DNA of 64,000 nucleotides from SZAS-103 sp036496805 (GTDB lineage: Bacteria; Pseudomonadota; Gammaproteobacteria; Xanthomonadales; Xanthomonadaceae), in assembly GCA_036496805.1 (NCBI GenBank), contig DASXKN010000015.1:1-64000 (forward strand), given 5' to 3'. The notes under the pieces are model-generated. The model ran no database searches. It was not told the DNA's origin and was given only the letters and a program-made list of their open reading frames with translations. Every line of letters starts with the position of its first letter. Positions within the stretch are counted from its first letter, which is position 1. Below, one piece after another: positions 7,945-18,436 of the stretch. The translations under genes and the position numbers were made by a program.

Positions 7945-9306
7945 TCAGCCTTCGCGCAAGGCGGCGAGGAACCTGCGCGGTGCGCCCTCGAATCCGCCGT
8001 TGGACATGAACACGACGTGGTCGCCCTCGCGCGTGGATTGCACGAGCTGGGCGATCAGCTCGTCGACGGTCGGCACCGCGGCGCCTTCGCCGCGCAGGGC
8101 CGCGATCACCTTGCCGGCATCCCAGGGCAGTTCGGCGCGGCGCAGGAACACCACCGCGTCGGCGCCGTCGAGCGAGGGAGCAATCTCGGCCGCGTGCGCG
8201 CCCAGCCGCATCGAATTGCTGCGCGGTTCCATCGCGACCACGATGCGCGCCTTGCCCACCCGCGCGCGCAGGCCGGCGAGCGTGGTGCGGATCGCAGTCG
8301 GGTGGTGCGCGAAGTCGTCGTAGACGGTGATGCCCTTGCCCTTGCCCAGCACTTCCAGGCGTCGCTTCACGCTCCGGAACGCGGTGAGCTTCGGGATCGC
8401 CTGCGCCGGGTCGACGCCGACCGCGTTTGCGGCAGCCAGCGCGGCCAGCGCGTTCATCACGTTGTGCGCACCGAGCAGGTCCCAGCGCACGACGCCGACC
8501 TCGACGCCGCGATGGAGCACCGCGAACTCCGAGCCGTCGTCCGCGATCAGGCGCGGCGTCCAGTCCGCGTAGCCGCGCATCGCGAAGCGCTCGACCGGCG
8601 TCCAGCAGCCCATCGCCAGCACTTCGGCCAGGCGGTCGTCGTCGCCGTTGACGATCAGCCGGCCATTGTGCGGCACGGTGCGCACGAGGTGGTGGAACTG
8701 GCGCTGGATCGCGGCGATGTCCGGGAAGATGTCGGCGTGGTCGTACTCGAGGTTGTTGAGGATCGCCACCTTCGGCCGGTAGTGCACGAACTTGCTGCGC
8801 TTGTCGAAGAAGGCGGTGTCGTATTCGTCGGCCTCGACGACGAATTCCGCGCCGCCGCCGCGCCGCGCGGAGACGCCGAAATTCTCCGGCACGCCGCCGA
8901 CGAGGAAGCCCGGATCGCGGCCCATCGCATCGAGCAGGAAGGCGAGGATCGAGGTCGTCGTGGTCTTGCCGTGGGTGCCGGCGACCGCGAGCGTGGTGCG
9001 TCCGGGCAACACGTGCCCGGCCAGCCACTGCGCGCCCGAGGTGTAGTCCATGCCGGCATCCAGCACGTGTTCCACCGCCGGATTGCCGCGCGAGAGCGCA
9101 TTGCCGACGACGACGCAGTCGGTGTCCGCGGCGATGTGCTCCGGCGCGTAGCCCTGCGCGAGCGCGATGCCGAGCGCTTCGAGCTGGGTGCTCATCGGCG
9201 GATAGATGTTCTGGTCGCTGCCGGCGACCTCGTGCCCGAGTTCGCGCGCCAGCGCCGCGACGCCGCCCATGAAGGTGCCGGCGATGCCGAGGATGTGGAG
9301 TTTCAA
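7945..9306 (-). CDS. mpl: UDP-N-acetylmuramate:L-alanyl-gamma-D-glutamyl-meso-diaminopimelate ligase
   Basis: About 453 aa, a Mur-ligase family enzyme that reattaches recycled murein tripeptide to UDP-MurNAc. KLHILGIAGTFMGGVAALA is the Mpl-type N-terminus; the ATP-binding loop is GTHGKTTT, followed by EADEYDTAFFDKRSKF and NLEYDHADIF. No ATG matches the family N-terminus: the best start is a TTG at 9306 giving (M)KLHILG, with AAGG upstream. Another TTG at 9345 lies 2 bp beyond the stop of the preceding lipoprotein gene. It therefore appears to use a non-ATG start coupled to the gene before it. Confidence 0.95.
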   Translation of the reverse strand: MKLHILGIAGTFMGGVAALARELGHEVAGSDQNIYPPMSTQLEALGIALAQGYAPEHIAADTDCVVVGNALSRGNPAVEHVLDAGMDYTSGAQWLAGHVLPGRTTLAVAGTHGKTTTTSILAFLLDAMGRDPGFLVGGVPENFGVSARRGGGAEFVVEADEYDTAFFDKRSKFVHYRPKVAILNNLEYDHADIFPDIAAIQRQFHHLVRTVPHNGRLIVNGDDDRLAEVLAMGCWTPVERFAMRGYADWTPRLIADDGSEFAVLHRGVEVGVVRWDLLGAHNVMNALAALAAANAVGVDPAQAIPKLTAFRSVKRRLEVLGKGKGITVYDDFAHHPTAIRTTLAGLRARVGKARIVVAMEPRSNSMRLGAHAAEIAPSLDGADAVVFLRRAELPWDAGKVIAALRGEGAAVPTVDELIAQLVQSTREGDHVVFMSNGGFEGAPRRFLAALREG

Positions 9307-9347
9307 GCGTGGGCCTTGATCACGTAGCGATTGTCTGTTCGTCAAAC

Positions 9348-9638
9348 CTAGTCGTTGAGGCCCACAAGAATGCTGGCTTTGCCGTAGGCGTCCACGCGCA
9401 CGATGTACTCGGCTGCAATCGCGCTTCCGTCAGTGTTCGTGCATTTGTTGCAACTGACGACGACCAGCCAATCACCTTGCTTATGTTGCGGTGTGTAAGT
9501 CGCTTGCTCTGCCCACGTCTTTGAAGCCCGAATCAGGTTCCTGGCTGCGCTGACAGCGCCATCACTATCGATTCGCTGCGGCATCGAAGCACACGCAAAC
9601 AGTAGCGAGCTTGCAGCAAGAATCGCCACGAATCGCAT
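9348..9638 (-). CDS. small putative lipoprotein of unknown function
   Basis: 96 aa. The N-terminus MRFVAILAASSLLFACASM is a signal peptide with a lipobox-like LFAC, so Cys16 may be lipidated and the protein anchored in the envelope. The remainder has a CNKC pair (VVSCNKCTN) and no family that I recognise. The ATG at 9638 is chosen from the signal peptide. It sits between adk (44 bp upstream) and mpl (start within a few bases or tens of bases downstream), so it probably shares their transcript. Confidence 0.7.
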   Translation of the reverse strand: MRFVAILAASSLLFACASMPQRIDSDGAVSAARNLIRASKTWAEQATYTPQHKQGDWLVVVSCNKCTNTDGSAIAAEYIVRVDAYGKASILVGLND

Positions 9639-9682
9639 GACTTGTCTTCCTTCGAGCATATCCAACTTGCCAAAGGACGAAA

Positions 9683-10255
9683 TCAAGCGTAGCGGCTCGC
9701 CAAGGCCTCGGTGATCCGCTCGAACACTTCTTCCATCGAACCCACGCCGTCGACGGCGGTAAGCTTGCTCTGGTGGCGGTAGAAATCGATCACCGGCGCG
9801 GTCTGCTCGTCGTAGACCTCCAGCCGCTTGCGCACCGATTCGGGATTGTCGTCGGCGCGGCCTTCGGCCAAGGCGCGGCCGGCGAGGCGCGCGATCAGCA
9901 GTTCGTTGTCGACGTCGAGCTGGATCGCACGCTCGACCGGCTGGCCGAGGCGGCCCAGCAACGCGTCGAGCGCATTGGCCTGGGCGAGGTTGCGCGGATA
10001 GCCGTCGAGGATATAGCCCGGGCCGGTGTCGCCCTGCGACAGGCGCTCCTCGAGGATGGCCAGCACGATCTCGTCGGACACCAGCGCACCCGACTCCATC
10101 ACCGCCTTGGCCTTCAGGCCCAGCGGCGTGCCGGACTTGACCGCAGCGCGCAGCAGTTCGCCGGTGGAGATGTGCGGTACGCCGTAATGGTCGCGCAGGC
10201 GTGTGGCCTGCGTGCCCTTGCCGGAGCCCGGCGCGCCCAGAAGTACCAGTCGCAT
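9683..10255 (-). CDS. adk: adenylate kinase (short form)
   Basis: 190 aa, catalysing ATP + AMP = 2 ADP. The P-loop GAPGSGKGT lies at residues about 7-15; HISTGELLR and ILDGYPRN are family signatures. The LID insertion is absent (the sequence runs GRALAEGRADDNPESVRKRL), which makes this the short-type enzyme found in Xanthomonadales and some others, in contrast to the 214-aa E. coli type. The start is the ATG at 10255. It diverges from the PPi-phosphofructokinase gene across 278 bp. Confidence 0.97.
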   Translation of the reverse strand: MRLVLLGAPGSGKGTQATRLRDHYGVPHISTGELLRAAVKSGTPLGLKAKAVMESGALVSDEIVLAILEERLSQGDTGPGYILDGYPRNLAQANALDALLGRLGQPVERAIQLDVDNELLIARLAGRALAEGRADDNPESVRKRLEVYDEQTAPVIDFYRHQSKLTAVDGVGSMEEVFERITEALASRYA

Positions 10256-10482
10256 GCTCTTGGATTCCCGAAAAAGTGTCACCGGGGAAGGCGGTCGGCG
10301 CATCGGGATTGCTACACTCGATGCGAGCCACGACCACGCCGCCACGCGGTGGGTTCACGCTAACCGCTGGCGGCACGGCAAGTCAAATCAAGCCTTGGAG
10401 GCACCTGCCATGGATGGCGGGCGCGCGGAGCGAGTCCGGACATGCCTGTCCAGAGCCTGGCGGGGGATGCCGGATTCGCGAC

Positions 10483-10515
10483 GCCGAAACCGTTCCACGA
10501 AGGAATGGTTTCGGC
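10483..10515 (+). promoter_or_regulatory. stable hairpin in the 5' leader of the phosphofructokinase gene
   Basis: Left arm GCCGAAACCGTTCC (10483-10496) pairs over its full 14 bases with GGAATGGTTTCGGC (10502-10515), with one G-T wobble and a 5-nt loop ACGAA. There is no T-run after it. The phosphofructokinase Shine-Dalgarno GGAGG lies at 10522-10526 and the ATG at 10534, so the hairpin ends just upstream of the ribosome site. Its role is not known; transcript stabilisation or regulation of translation would fit. Confidence 0.55.
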
Positions 10516-10533
10516 CCTATTGGAGGCTCCGCC

Positions 10534-11787
10534 ATGGGCAGGGGCAACCTGCTGTACGCGCAATCGGGCGGCGTGACCGCGGTCATCAACGCGACCGCCT
10601 CGGCGGTGATCCAGACGGCGCGGGCGCACCGGGTCAAGGTGCTCGCCGCGCGCAACGGCATCCTCGGCGTGCTGCGCGAGGAGCTGATCGACACCTCGAA
10701 GGAATCGGCCGCGGCCATCCGCGCGCTGGCGCACACGCCCGGCGGCGCCTTCGGCTCCTGCCGCTTCAAGCTCAAGTCGCCTGACGTCGACCGCGCGCCG
10801 TACGAGCGGCTCATCGAGGTGTTCCGCGCCCACGACGTGCATGGGTTCCTCTACAACGGCGGCAACGATTCGGCCGACACCGCGTGGAAGCTCTCGCAGA
10901 TCGCCGCCGAGTTCGGCTATCCGCTCACCTGCGTGGGCGTGCCCAAGACGGTCGACAACGACCTCGACGTCACCGACTGCTGCCCGGGCTTTGCCTCGGC
11001 AGCCAAGTACACGGCCGTTTCGGTGCGCGAGGCGGCGCTGGACGTGGCGGCGATGGCGGACACTTCGACCAAGGTCTTCGTCTACGAGGCGATGGGACGC
11101 CATGCCGGCTGGCTGGCGGCCGCGGCCGGCATGGCCGGCGAGAAGCCCGACGACGCGCCGCACCTCATCCTGTTCCCGGAGCGCGTGTTCGACGAAGCGG
11201 CATTCCTCGCGCGGGTGCGGGAGGTGGTCTCGCGCGTCGGCTGGTGCGTGGTCGTCGCTTCCGAAGGCGTGCGCGACGCCAGTGGCAAGTTCCTCGCCGA
11301 GGCCGGCACGGTCGATGCCTTCGGGCATGCCCAGCTCGGCGGCGTCGCGCCGCACCTGGCCCAGGTGGTGAAGGAAAAGCTGGGCATGAAGGTGCACTGG
11401 ACCGTGCCCGACTACCTGCAGCGCTCGGCCCGCCATCTCGCCTCGGCAACCGACCTGAAACACGCGCTCGCGGTGGGCAAGGCGGCCGTCGAATACGTCC
11501 TGGCGGGAAGGAATGCGGTCATGCCGGTGATCGTGCGCACCGCGGATGCGCCCTATCGCTGGAAGATCGCGCCGGCCCCGCTGGAGCAGCTCGCCAACCA
11601 CGAAAAGAAGCTGCCGCCCGGGTTCGTCCGCGCCGACGGCTACGGCATCACCCCGGTCGCGCGCCGCTATTTCGCGCCCTTGCTGCGCGGCCAGGCGCCG
11701 CCGCCCTACGGCCCGAACGGGATTCCCTCGTACGTGAAGCTGAAGAACGCCGCGGTGGCCAGGCACCTGGCGGACTGGAAGGCCTGA
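10534..11787 (+). CDS. pfp: pyrophosphate-dependent 6-phosphofructokinase
   Basis: 417 aa, interconverting fructose 6-phosphate and fructose 1,6-bisphosphate. Phosphoryl-donor specificity can be read from two positions. The motif GGNDS (109-113) has Asp where ATP enzymes have Gly, and PKTVDND (137-143) has Lys138 where ATP enzymes have Gly. Both indicate pyrophosphate rather than ATP. The ATG at 10534 follows a GGAGG site; the upstream frame is non-coding. The protein is longer than the 320-aa ATP enzymes, as usual for this clade. It points towards the H+-pyrophosphatase gene with one minus-strand gene in between. The reversible PPi reaction may serve glycolysis and gluconeogenesis. Confidence 0.93.
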   Translation: MGRGNLLYAQSGGVTAVINATASAVIQTARAHRVKVLAARNGILGVLREELIDTSKESAAAIRALAHTPGGAFGSCRFKLKSPDVDRAPYERLIEVFRAHDVHGFLYNGGNDSADTAWKLSQIAAEFGYPLTCVGVPKTVDNDLDVTDCCPGFASAAKYTAVSVREAALDVAAMADTSTKVFVYEAMGRHAGWLAAAAGMAGEKPDDAPHLILFPERVFDEAAFLARVREVVSRVGWCVVVASEGVRDASGKFLAEAGTVDAFGHAQLGGVAPHLAQVVKEKLGMKVHWTVPDYLQRSARHLASATDLKHALAVGKAAVEYVLAGRNAVMPVIVRTADAPYRWKIAPAPLEQLANHEKKLPPGFVRADGYGITPVARRYFAPLLRGQAPPPYGPNGIPSYVKLKNAAVARHLADWKA

Positions 11788-11802
11788 CCCGCGTTCGCCC
11801 GC

Positions 11803-11856
11803 ATCTGCAGGGTTCCGGCCTGCGCCGCTCCCGCGCCCGGGCCCATCCCTGCAGAT
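11803..11856. terminator. inverted repeat between convergent genes, candidate bidirectional terminator
   Basis: ATCTGCAGGG (11803-11812) is matched exactly by CCCTGCAGAT (11847-11856), a 10-bp stem around a 34-nt GC-rich loop that can fold further. It lies between the convergent stops of the phosphofructokinase gene and the secreted-protein gene. No T-run follows on either strand, so termination is an inference from position. Confidence 0.4.
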
Positions 11857-11869
11857 CCTGCGAAAACCG

Positions 11870-12367
11870 CTAGCCGCAGCCCTCGGGCTTGAGCAGCATC
11901 GCGGTGAACAGCGGGGCTGCGACCGGATGCTGGGGTTTGTCGAGGTACAGGCGCGAGCGGCCCTGCGCGTCGAGGCTGGGCGGAACGGTATCGCCGGGTT
12001 TGCGCCAGATCTCGACCGTGACCGTGCATGCCGGGCCGTCCGCGCGCGGCACGGCGATGCGGTCGTTGAGCAGCCAGTGGCCCGCGACCGAAGGCGATGG
12101 ATGCACCCGCCCGGGCTCCACGTAGACCGCGCGTTGCGCACACGGATCGCGCGGGATGACCTCCAGCTTGTAGGGCGCCGCGGCGTCCCCTGTGAACAGC
12201 CCTTCCAGTCGCACGCAGGCCTCGGGGATGTTGCGCAGGGTATGCACCTGGCCGATGGGCTGGGGCGCGGTGCTGCCGGGTGGGCGGGAGATCTCGGGCT
12301 GGAGTCCGCCGGCCCGGGCCAGCGGCGCGGAGAGAACGGCGGCAAGCATCCAGATTGCTATACGCAT
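11870..12367 (-). CDS. secreted protein of unknown function
   Basis: 165 aa. Residues 1-19 (MRIAIWMLAAVLSAPLARA) form a clear signal peptide. The mature part has four cysteines (ACVRLEG, DPCAQRA, PACTVTV and a terminal EGCG), which suggests disulfides in the periplasm. I do not recognise a named domain. The ATG at 12367 is preceded by AGGAG, which fixes the start. It lies between the PPi-phosphofructokinase and H+-pyrophosphatase genes but on the opposite strand, so it is not part of their transcription unit. Confidence 0.75.
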   Translation of the reverse strand: MRIAIWMLAAVLSAPLARAGGLQPEISRPPGSTAPQPIGQVHTLRNIPEACVRLEGLFTGDAAAPYKLEVIPRDPCAQRAVYVEPGRVHPSPSVAGHWLLNDRIAVPRADGPACTVTVEIWRKPGDTVPPSLDAQGRSRLYLDKPQHPVAAPLFTAMLLKPEGCG

Positions 12368-12614
12368 GGCACTCTCCTGTTTCCAGACCGTGTCAGCCGA
12401 CCCGTGCGAGGCTGGCACGCCAGGACTGAACCCTGCCCCACGCCGGTTGGCTGGGGCCGTGACCTTTGTCATACTCTGCCGGTTCTGTCGCCCATGGCGA
12501 CCGGCAGCGGCCGCGGACTTCCTCTCCGGAAGAGGTCCCCGACCGGACGATTTTCCATCGGATCCATCCAATCGATACACATTTTGACTGACTTCCAGTC
12601 GGGGGAGCACGTTC

Positions 12615-14684
<2,070 letters not shown>

Positions 14685-14710
14685 TCGACGCACAGCCTCA
14701 CGGAAGCATG

Positions 14711-14738
14711 AAAAGCCCCGCCTCGCGCGGGGCTTTTT
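14711..14738 (+). terminator. rho-independent terminator after hppA
   Basis: AAAAGCCCCGC (14711-14721) pairs with GCGGGGCTTTT (14727-14737) across a CTCGC loop and ends in a run of five T. It lies 27 bp after the hppA stop codon, a textbook intrinsic terminator. Confidence 0.95.
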
Positions 14739-14872
14739 CTTGGCGGACGCAAAGATCCGCGTCCCCGGCGGGAGTCTTCCACGATATCCCCGGCCAACGA
14801 CTTTTTTCGCCGCCAGTTGCCTGCCAGACTTCTGCCTGAGCGACCATCGCCATACCGGCAAGGAACGAGAAG

Positions 14873-15559
14873 ATGCCCACGGCCCTGTCCATCGAATTCG
14901 CCGCGGCCACACGTCCCATCATCGAGCAGGTGACGAAGTTCGGCGGCCAGCCGACATGGATCGAAGCACCCCAGTGGCCCATGAGCCGCAGCACCGGCAA
15001 GCCGATGCGCTTCATCGGCCAGGTTGCCCTCGATGCGAGCGTGTTTCCGGGCGCCGGCGGCAAGATCGCCTATGTCTTCATGACCGAAGAAGACGAATGG
15101 GTCGACAGTACCTGGGAGCCCGACGGCGGCGAAAACGCCGTCGTCATCCAGCCCGGTGGCAAAAGCATTGCAGTGGAGATTTCGCATCTCGTCGAGGGTC
15201 CGACGCTCTTCCGGATGATCGAGATCGAGGGAGCATCGGAACTGGTCGTGCAAGCCTGCGAATTCGCGGTGAAGACGCAGCCGGTCGAGAATGCCGAATT
15301 CCAGCCCGAAACGGATCGCACGGACTGGTCGACGGATGCGTTCGAGACGTACATGAGCGCCCTGGAGGGCAACAAGATCGGAGGCACTCCCGCCTTCCTC
15401 CAGGGCGACGAATTCCCCGAAGGCAACGGCTGGCGACTACTGCTCCAGCTCGATTCCACCCAGGTTCCGTTCTTCGTGAACTTCGGCGACGCAGGAGTCG
15501 GCTATGCGTTCGTCGACGCGAACGCCACCAGCGCCAGATTCCTCTGGCAATGCGCCTAG
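14873..15559 (+). CDS. DUF1963 family protein
   Basis: 228 aa, resembling DUF1963 (YwqG-like) proteins: KFGGQPTWIEAPQWPMS near the N-terminus, FIGQVALDAS, and later GGTPAFLQGDEFP, LLLQLDS and a C-terminal FLWQCA. No signal peptide or membrane segment, so cytoplasmic. The biochemical role of the family is unknown. The ATG at 14873 has AAGGAACGAG upstream. It is separated from hppA by the terminator and so has its own promoter. Confidence 0.85.
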   Translation: MPTALSIEFAAATRPIIEQVTKFGGQPTWIEAPQWPMSRSTGKPMRFIGQVALDASVFPGAGGKIAYVFMTEEDEWVDSTWEPDGGENAVVIQPGGKSIAVEISHLVEGPTLFRMIEIEGASELVVQACEFAVKTQPVENAEFQPETDRTDWSTDAFETYMSALEGNKIGGTPAFLQGDEFPEGNGWRLLLQLDSTQVPFFVNFGDAGVGYAFVDANATSARFLWQCA

Positions 15560-15755
15560 CCAGCGGCACGGGAACACGCAACGGGAAGCAAGCGGGGCGC
15601 GATTGGCGAAACCAGCCGTTGATATGCAGCCGTCGGGTCGCGCATCGGCGCGCCGCCCGTCCGGACAATTTCCACGGCTGTCGTCGTGACCGCCGACGTG
15701 TCCTCGGTATGGCACCGCGTGCGTTTCTCCTGATGAGACCCCAAGGAGATCCGCA

Positions 15756-16094
15756 GTGAGCGCCGTACTCGTCAGCCCCCCTCGCGTCAGCGAAGAAACG
15801 TCCCTCGACGCCGTGTTGAGCCATGTCATGCGGGACGCCGGCTGGATCATGATGGGAGGATCGGCGCAGTTCAGGCATGGCTCCCTGTCGGCCTTGCAGG
15901 CCAGCCTGCGCAGGCTGCCCGAGCTTGGCGTCAGCCAGCATGTCCTGCATGTGACGCGCCTGCTCGGCGAGAAGGCGATCCTTCTCGCAACGCGGGGCGT
16001 TTCCGAGGTGGAGTCGCTGCTGGGACTTCAGCGGACGCTCGCCGAATTCGAACGCGCGATGCGGACGGAAATCGCCTTGTCCGGCAAGCGCTGA
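15756..16094 (+). CDS. uncharacterised 112-aa protein
   Basis: A soluble protein that I do not recognise, mostly helical in appearance, with an HV-rich centre (LGVSQHVLHVTRLLGEKAI). A perfect AAGGAG site at 15743-15748 stands 7 nt before the GTG start, which is strong evidence that this frame is translated. The long minus-strand frames over the same bases lack such a site. It stands alone, 196 bp after the DUF1963 gene, and is followed by a GC-rich hairpin. Confidence 0.65.
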   Translation: MSAVLVSPPRVSEETSLDAVLSHVMRDAGWIMMGGSAQFRHGSLSALQASLRRLPELGVSQHVLHVTRLLGEKAILLATRGVSEVESLLGLQRTLAEFERAMRTEIALSGKR

Positions 16095-16103
16095 CGTCCC
16101 ATC

Positions 16104-16124
16104 GGCACCGCGGCATGCGGTGCC
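16104..16124 (+). terminator. hairpin after the 112-aa gene, possible terminator
   Basis: GGCACCGC (16104-16111) and GCGGTGCC (16117-16124) form a perfect 8-bp stem with a GGCAT loop, 9 bp after the stop codon. No T-run follows, so only the position suggests a terminator. Confidence 0.45.
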
Positions 16125-16198
16125 CAATGACTTGATGCCTATGGCGACGGCGGCCGGTTTCGGCGAGCATCGGGGCCTGTCGATCGTCGGGGTCGCCC

Positions 16199-18310
16199 AT
16201 GAACCGGATCCTCCTGGCAGCCGCCATCGTACTGACCGGCACGGCTACACTCGCTGGCATGGCCCAGGCGACCGAACAACCTCCCGCGACCGCGACCGAC
16301 GATCCCTACCTCTGGCTCGAGGACATCCACGGCCAGAAGTCAATCGAATGGGTCAAGGCGCAGAGCGCGATCACCGCGAAGCAGTTCATGTCCTCGCCCG
16401 GGTTCGCGACCGCGCGCGCGCGCATCCTCGAAGTGCTCGACTCCGACGCGCGCATTCCCTATGTCGAGCGGCGGGGCGACCACCTCTACAACTTCTGGCA
16501 GGACAAGACCAACCCGCGTGGCGTCTGGCGCCGCACCACGCTCGACGAATACCGCAAGGCCGAGCCGGCGTGGGACGTGCTGATCGACCTCGATGCGCTC
16601 AACAAGGCCGAGAACGCGCACTGGGTCTTCAAGGGCGCCGACTGCCTGAAGCCGAAGTTCGACCGCTGCCTGGTCTCGCTCTCTCCCGGCGGCGGCGACG
16701 CGATCGAGGTGCGCGAGTTCGACCTGCCCAGCAGGTCCTTCGTGAAGGACGGCTTCCGCATCCCGGTCGCGAAGACCGAGACCGGCTGGATCGACGAGGA
16801 CACGATCTACGTCGGCACCGACTTCGGCCCCGGTTCGATGACCGATTCGAGCTATCCGCGCATCGCCAGGCAGTGGAAGCGCGGCACGCCGCTGGCGGCG
16901 GCGGCGCTGGTGTACGAAGGCAGGAACACCGACCTCGCCGTCACCGCATTCCACGACCACACGCCCGGCTTCGAGCGCGATTTCGTCAGCGTGGCGAAGG
17001 ACTTCTACCATTCCGAGCTGTACCAGCGCAGGGACGGCCAGCTCGTGCGCGTGGACGTGCCCAGCGACGCCCAGACCGATGCCCACCGCGAATGGCTGCT
17101 GGTGAAGCCGCGCTCGGCGTGGACGGTCGACGGCGCCACCTATCCGGCCGGCTCGCTGCTGGCGACGAAGTTCGATGACTGGATGGCCGGCAAGCGCGAG
17201 ATCACCGTGCTGTTCCGTCCCGACGCGCACACCTCGCTGGCGTCGTGGAGCTGGACCCGGCATCACCTGATCCTCGACCTGCTCGATGACGTCAAGAGCC
17301 GCCTCGACGTGCTCACCCCGCAGGCCGGCGACTGGAAGCGCGAACCGGTGGAAGGCGCGCCGGCGATGAGCACGATCAACGTGGTCGCCACCGATCCGGA
17401 CGCGAGCGACGAGTACTGGCTCAACATCGCCGGTTTCCTCACGCCTTCGACCTTCCAGCGCGGGGTGCTCGATCAGGGTCCGCCCGAGACGATCAAGACC
17501 GTGCCGGCCTTCTTCGACGCCTCGAAGTTCGAGGTCAGCCAGCACTTCGTCGCTTCGAAGGACGGCACCCGCGTGCCCTATTTCGAGGTGGCGCCCAAGG
17601 GCATGAAGCTCGACGGCTCGCATCCGACCCTGCTCTACGGTTACGGTGGATTCGAGGTGTCGCAGCAACCGTTCTACAGCGGCAGCGTCGGCCGCGCCTG
17701 GCTGGAACGCGGCGGCGTCTACGTGGTGGCCAACATCCGCGGCGGCGGCGAGTACGGACCCGACTGGCACAACGCCGCGCTGCGCGAGAACCGCCCGCGC
17801 GCCTACGAGGACTTCGCCGCGGTCGCGCAGGATCTGGTCAAGCGCGGCGTCACGTCGCCCAGGCACCTCGGCGCCGAAGGCGGCAGCAACGGCGGCCTGC
17901 TGGTGGGCAACATGCTGACGATGTATCCGCAACTGTTCGGCGCGATTTCCTGCGAAGTACCCCTGCTCGACATGAAGCGGTATTCGCACCTTTCCGCCGG
18001 CGCTTCATGGATGGCCGAGTACGGCAATCCCGATACGGCCGACTGGAACTTCATCAAGACCTTTTCGCCTTACCAGAACGTCAGGGCCGATGGCCGTTAT
18101 CCGCCGGTGCTGTTCTACACCACCACCAGCGACGACCGCGTCGGTCCCGTGCAGGCGCGCAAGATGGCCGCGAAGATGCAGGGCTTCGGGCTGAAGGACG
18201 TATGGTTCTACGAGCAGGTCGAAGGCGGCCACGGCGCCGGCGCCGACAACCAGCAGGCCGCGACCATGCATGCGCTGGCCTACGGCTTCCTGTGGGATCA
18301 GTTGCGGTAG
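16199..18310 (+). CDS. secreted prolyl oligopeptidase family (S9A) serine peptidase
   Basis: 703 aa. Residues 1-25 are a signal peptide (LLAAAIVLTGTATLAGMAQA), so it is exported, probably periplasmic. PYLWLEDIHGQKSIEWVKAQ is the typical start of the S9A propeller region. The alpha/beta-hydrolase domain at the C-terminus contains the nucleophile in GGSNGGLL (Ser563), an Asp in TTSDDRVGP (645 or 646) and the catalytic His in GGHGAG (His678). YGGFEVSQ and NIRGGGEYG are further S9A signatures. Family members cleave after proline in short peptides. Confidence 0.95.
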   Translation: MNRILLAAAIVLTGTATLAGMAQATEQPPATATDDPYLWLEDIHGQKSIEWVKAQSAITAKQFMSSPGFATARARILEVLDSDARIPYVERRGDHLYNFWQDKTNPRGVWRRTTLDEYRKAEPAWDVLIDLDALNKAENAHWVFKGADCLKPKFDRCLVSLSPGGGDAIEVREFDLPSRSFVKDGFRIPVAKTETGWIDEDTIYVGTDFGPGSMTDSSYPRIARQWKRGTPLAAAALVYEGRNTDLAVTAFHDHTPGFERDFVSVAKDFYHSELYQRRDGQLVRVDVPSDAQTDAHREWLLVKPRSAWTVDGATYPAGSLLATKFDDWMAGKREITVLFRPDAHTSLASWSWTRHHLILDLLDDVKSRLDVLTPQAGDWKREPVEGAPAMSTINVVATDPDASDEYWLNIAGFLTPSTFQRGVLDQGPPETIKTVPAFFDASKFEVSQHFVASKDGTRVPYFEVAPKGMKLDGSHPTLLYGYGGFEVSQQPFYSGSVGRAWLERGGVYVVANIRGGGEYGPDWHNAALRENRPRAYEDFAAVAQDLVKRGVTSPRHLGAEGGSNGGLLVGNMLTMYPQLFGAISCEVPLLDMKRYSHLSAGASWMAEYGNPDTADWNFIKTFSPYQNVRADGRYPPVLFYTTTSDDRVGPVQARKMAAKMQGFGLKDVWFYEQVEGGHGAGADNQQAATMHALAYGFLWDQLR

Positions 18311-18399
18311 CGGCCGGAAACAACGCCTGCCGGGTCTCCCTTTGCTGAGATGACGAACCCGGATGCGTCCCTACGTCCATTGCCGTAACCTGCGTGACC

Positions 18400-18421
18400 C
18401 GCCGGCGCGATCGCGCCGGCG
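18400..18421. promoter_or_regulatory. 22-bp perfect palindrome upstream of ppa
   Basis: The half-site CGCCGGCGCGA (18400-18410) is followed directly by its exact complement TCGCGCCGGCG (18411-18421). It ends 15 nt before the ppa ATG, next to the GGAGAG ribosome site. It could be a protein-binding site or an RNA hairpin. Short GC-only palindromes also arise by chance in GC-rich DNA, but 22 perfect bases is long. Confidence 0.5.
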
Positions 18422-18436
18422 CATCCGGAGAGCACC

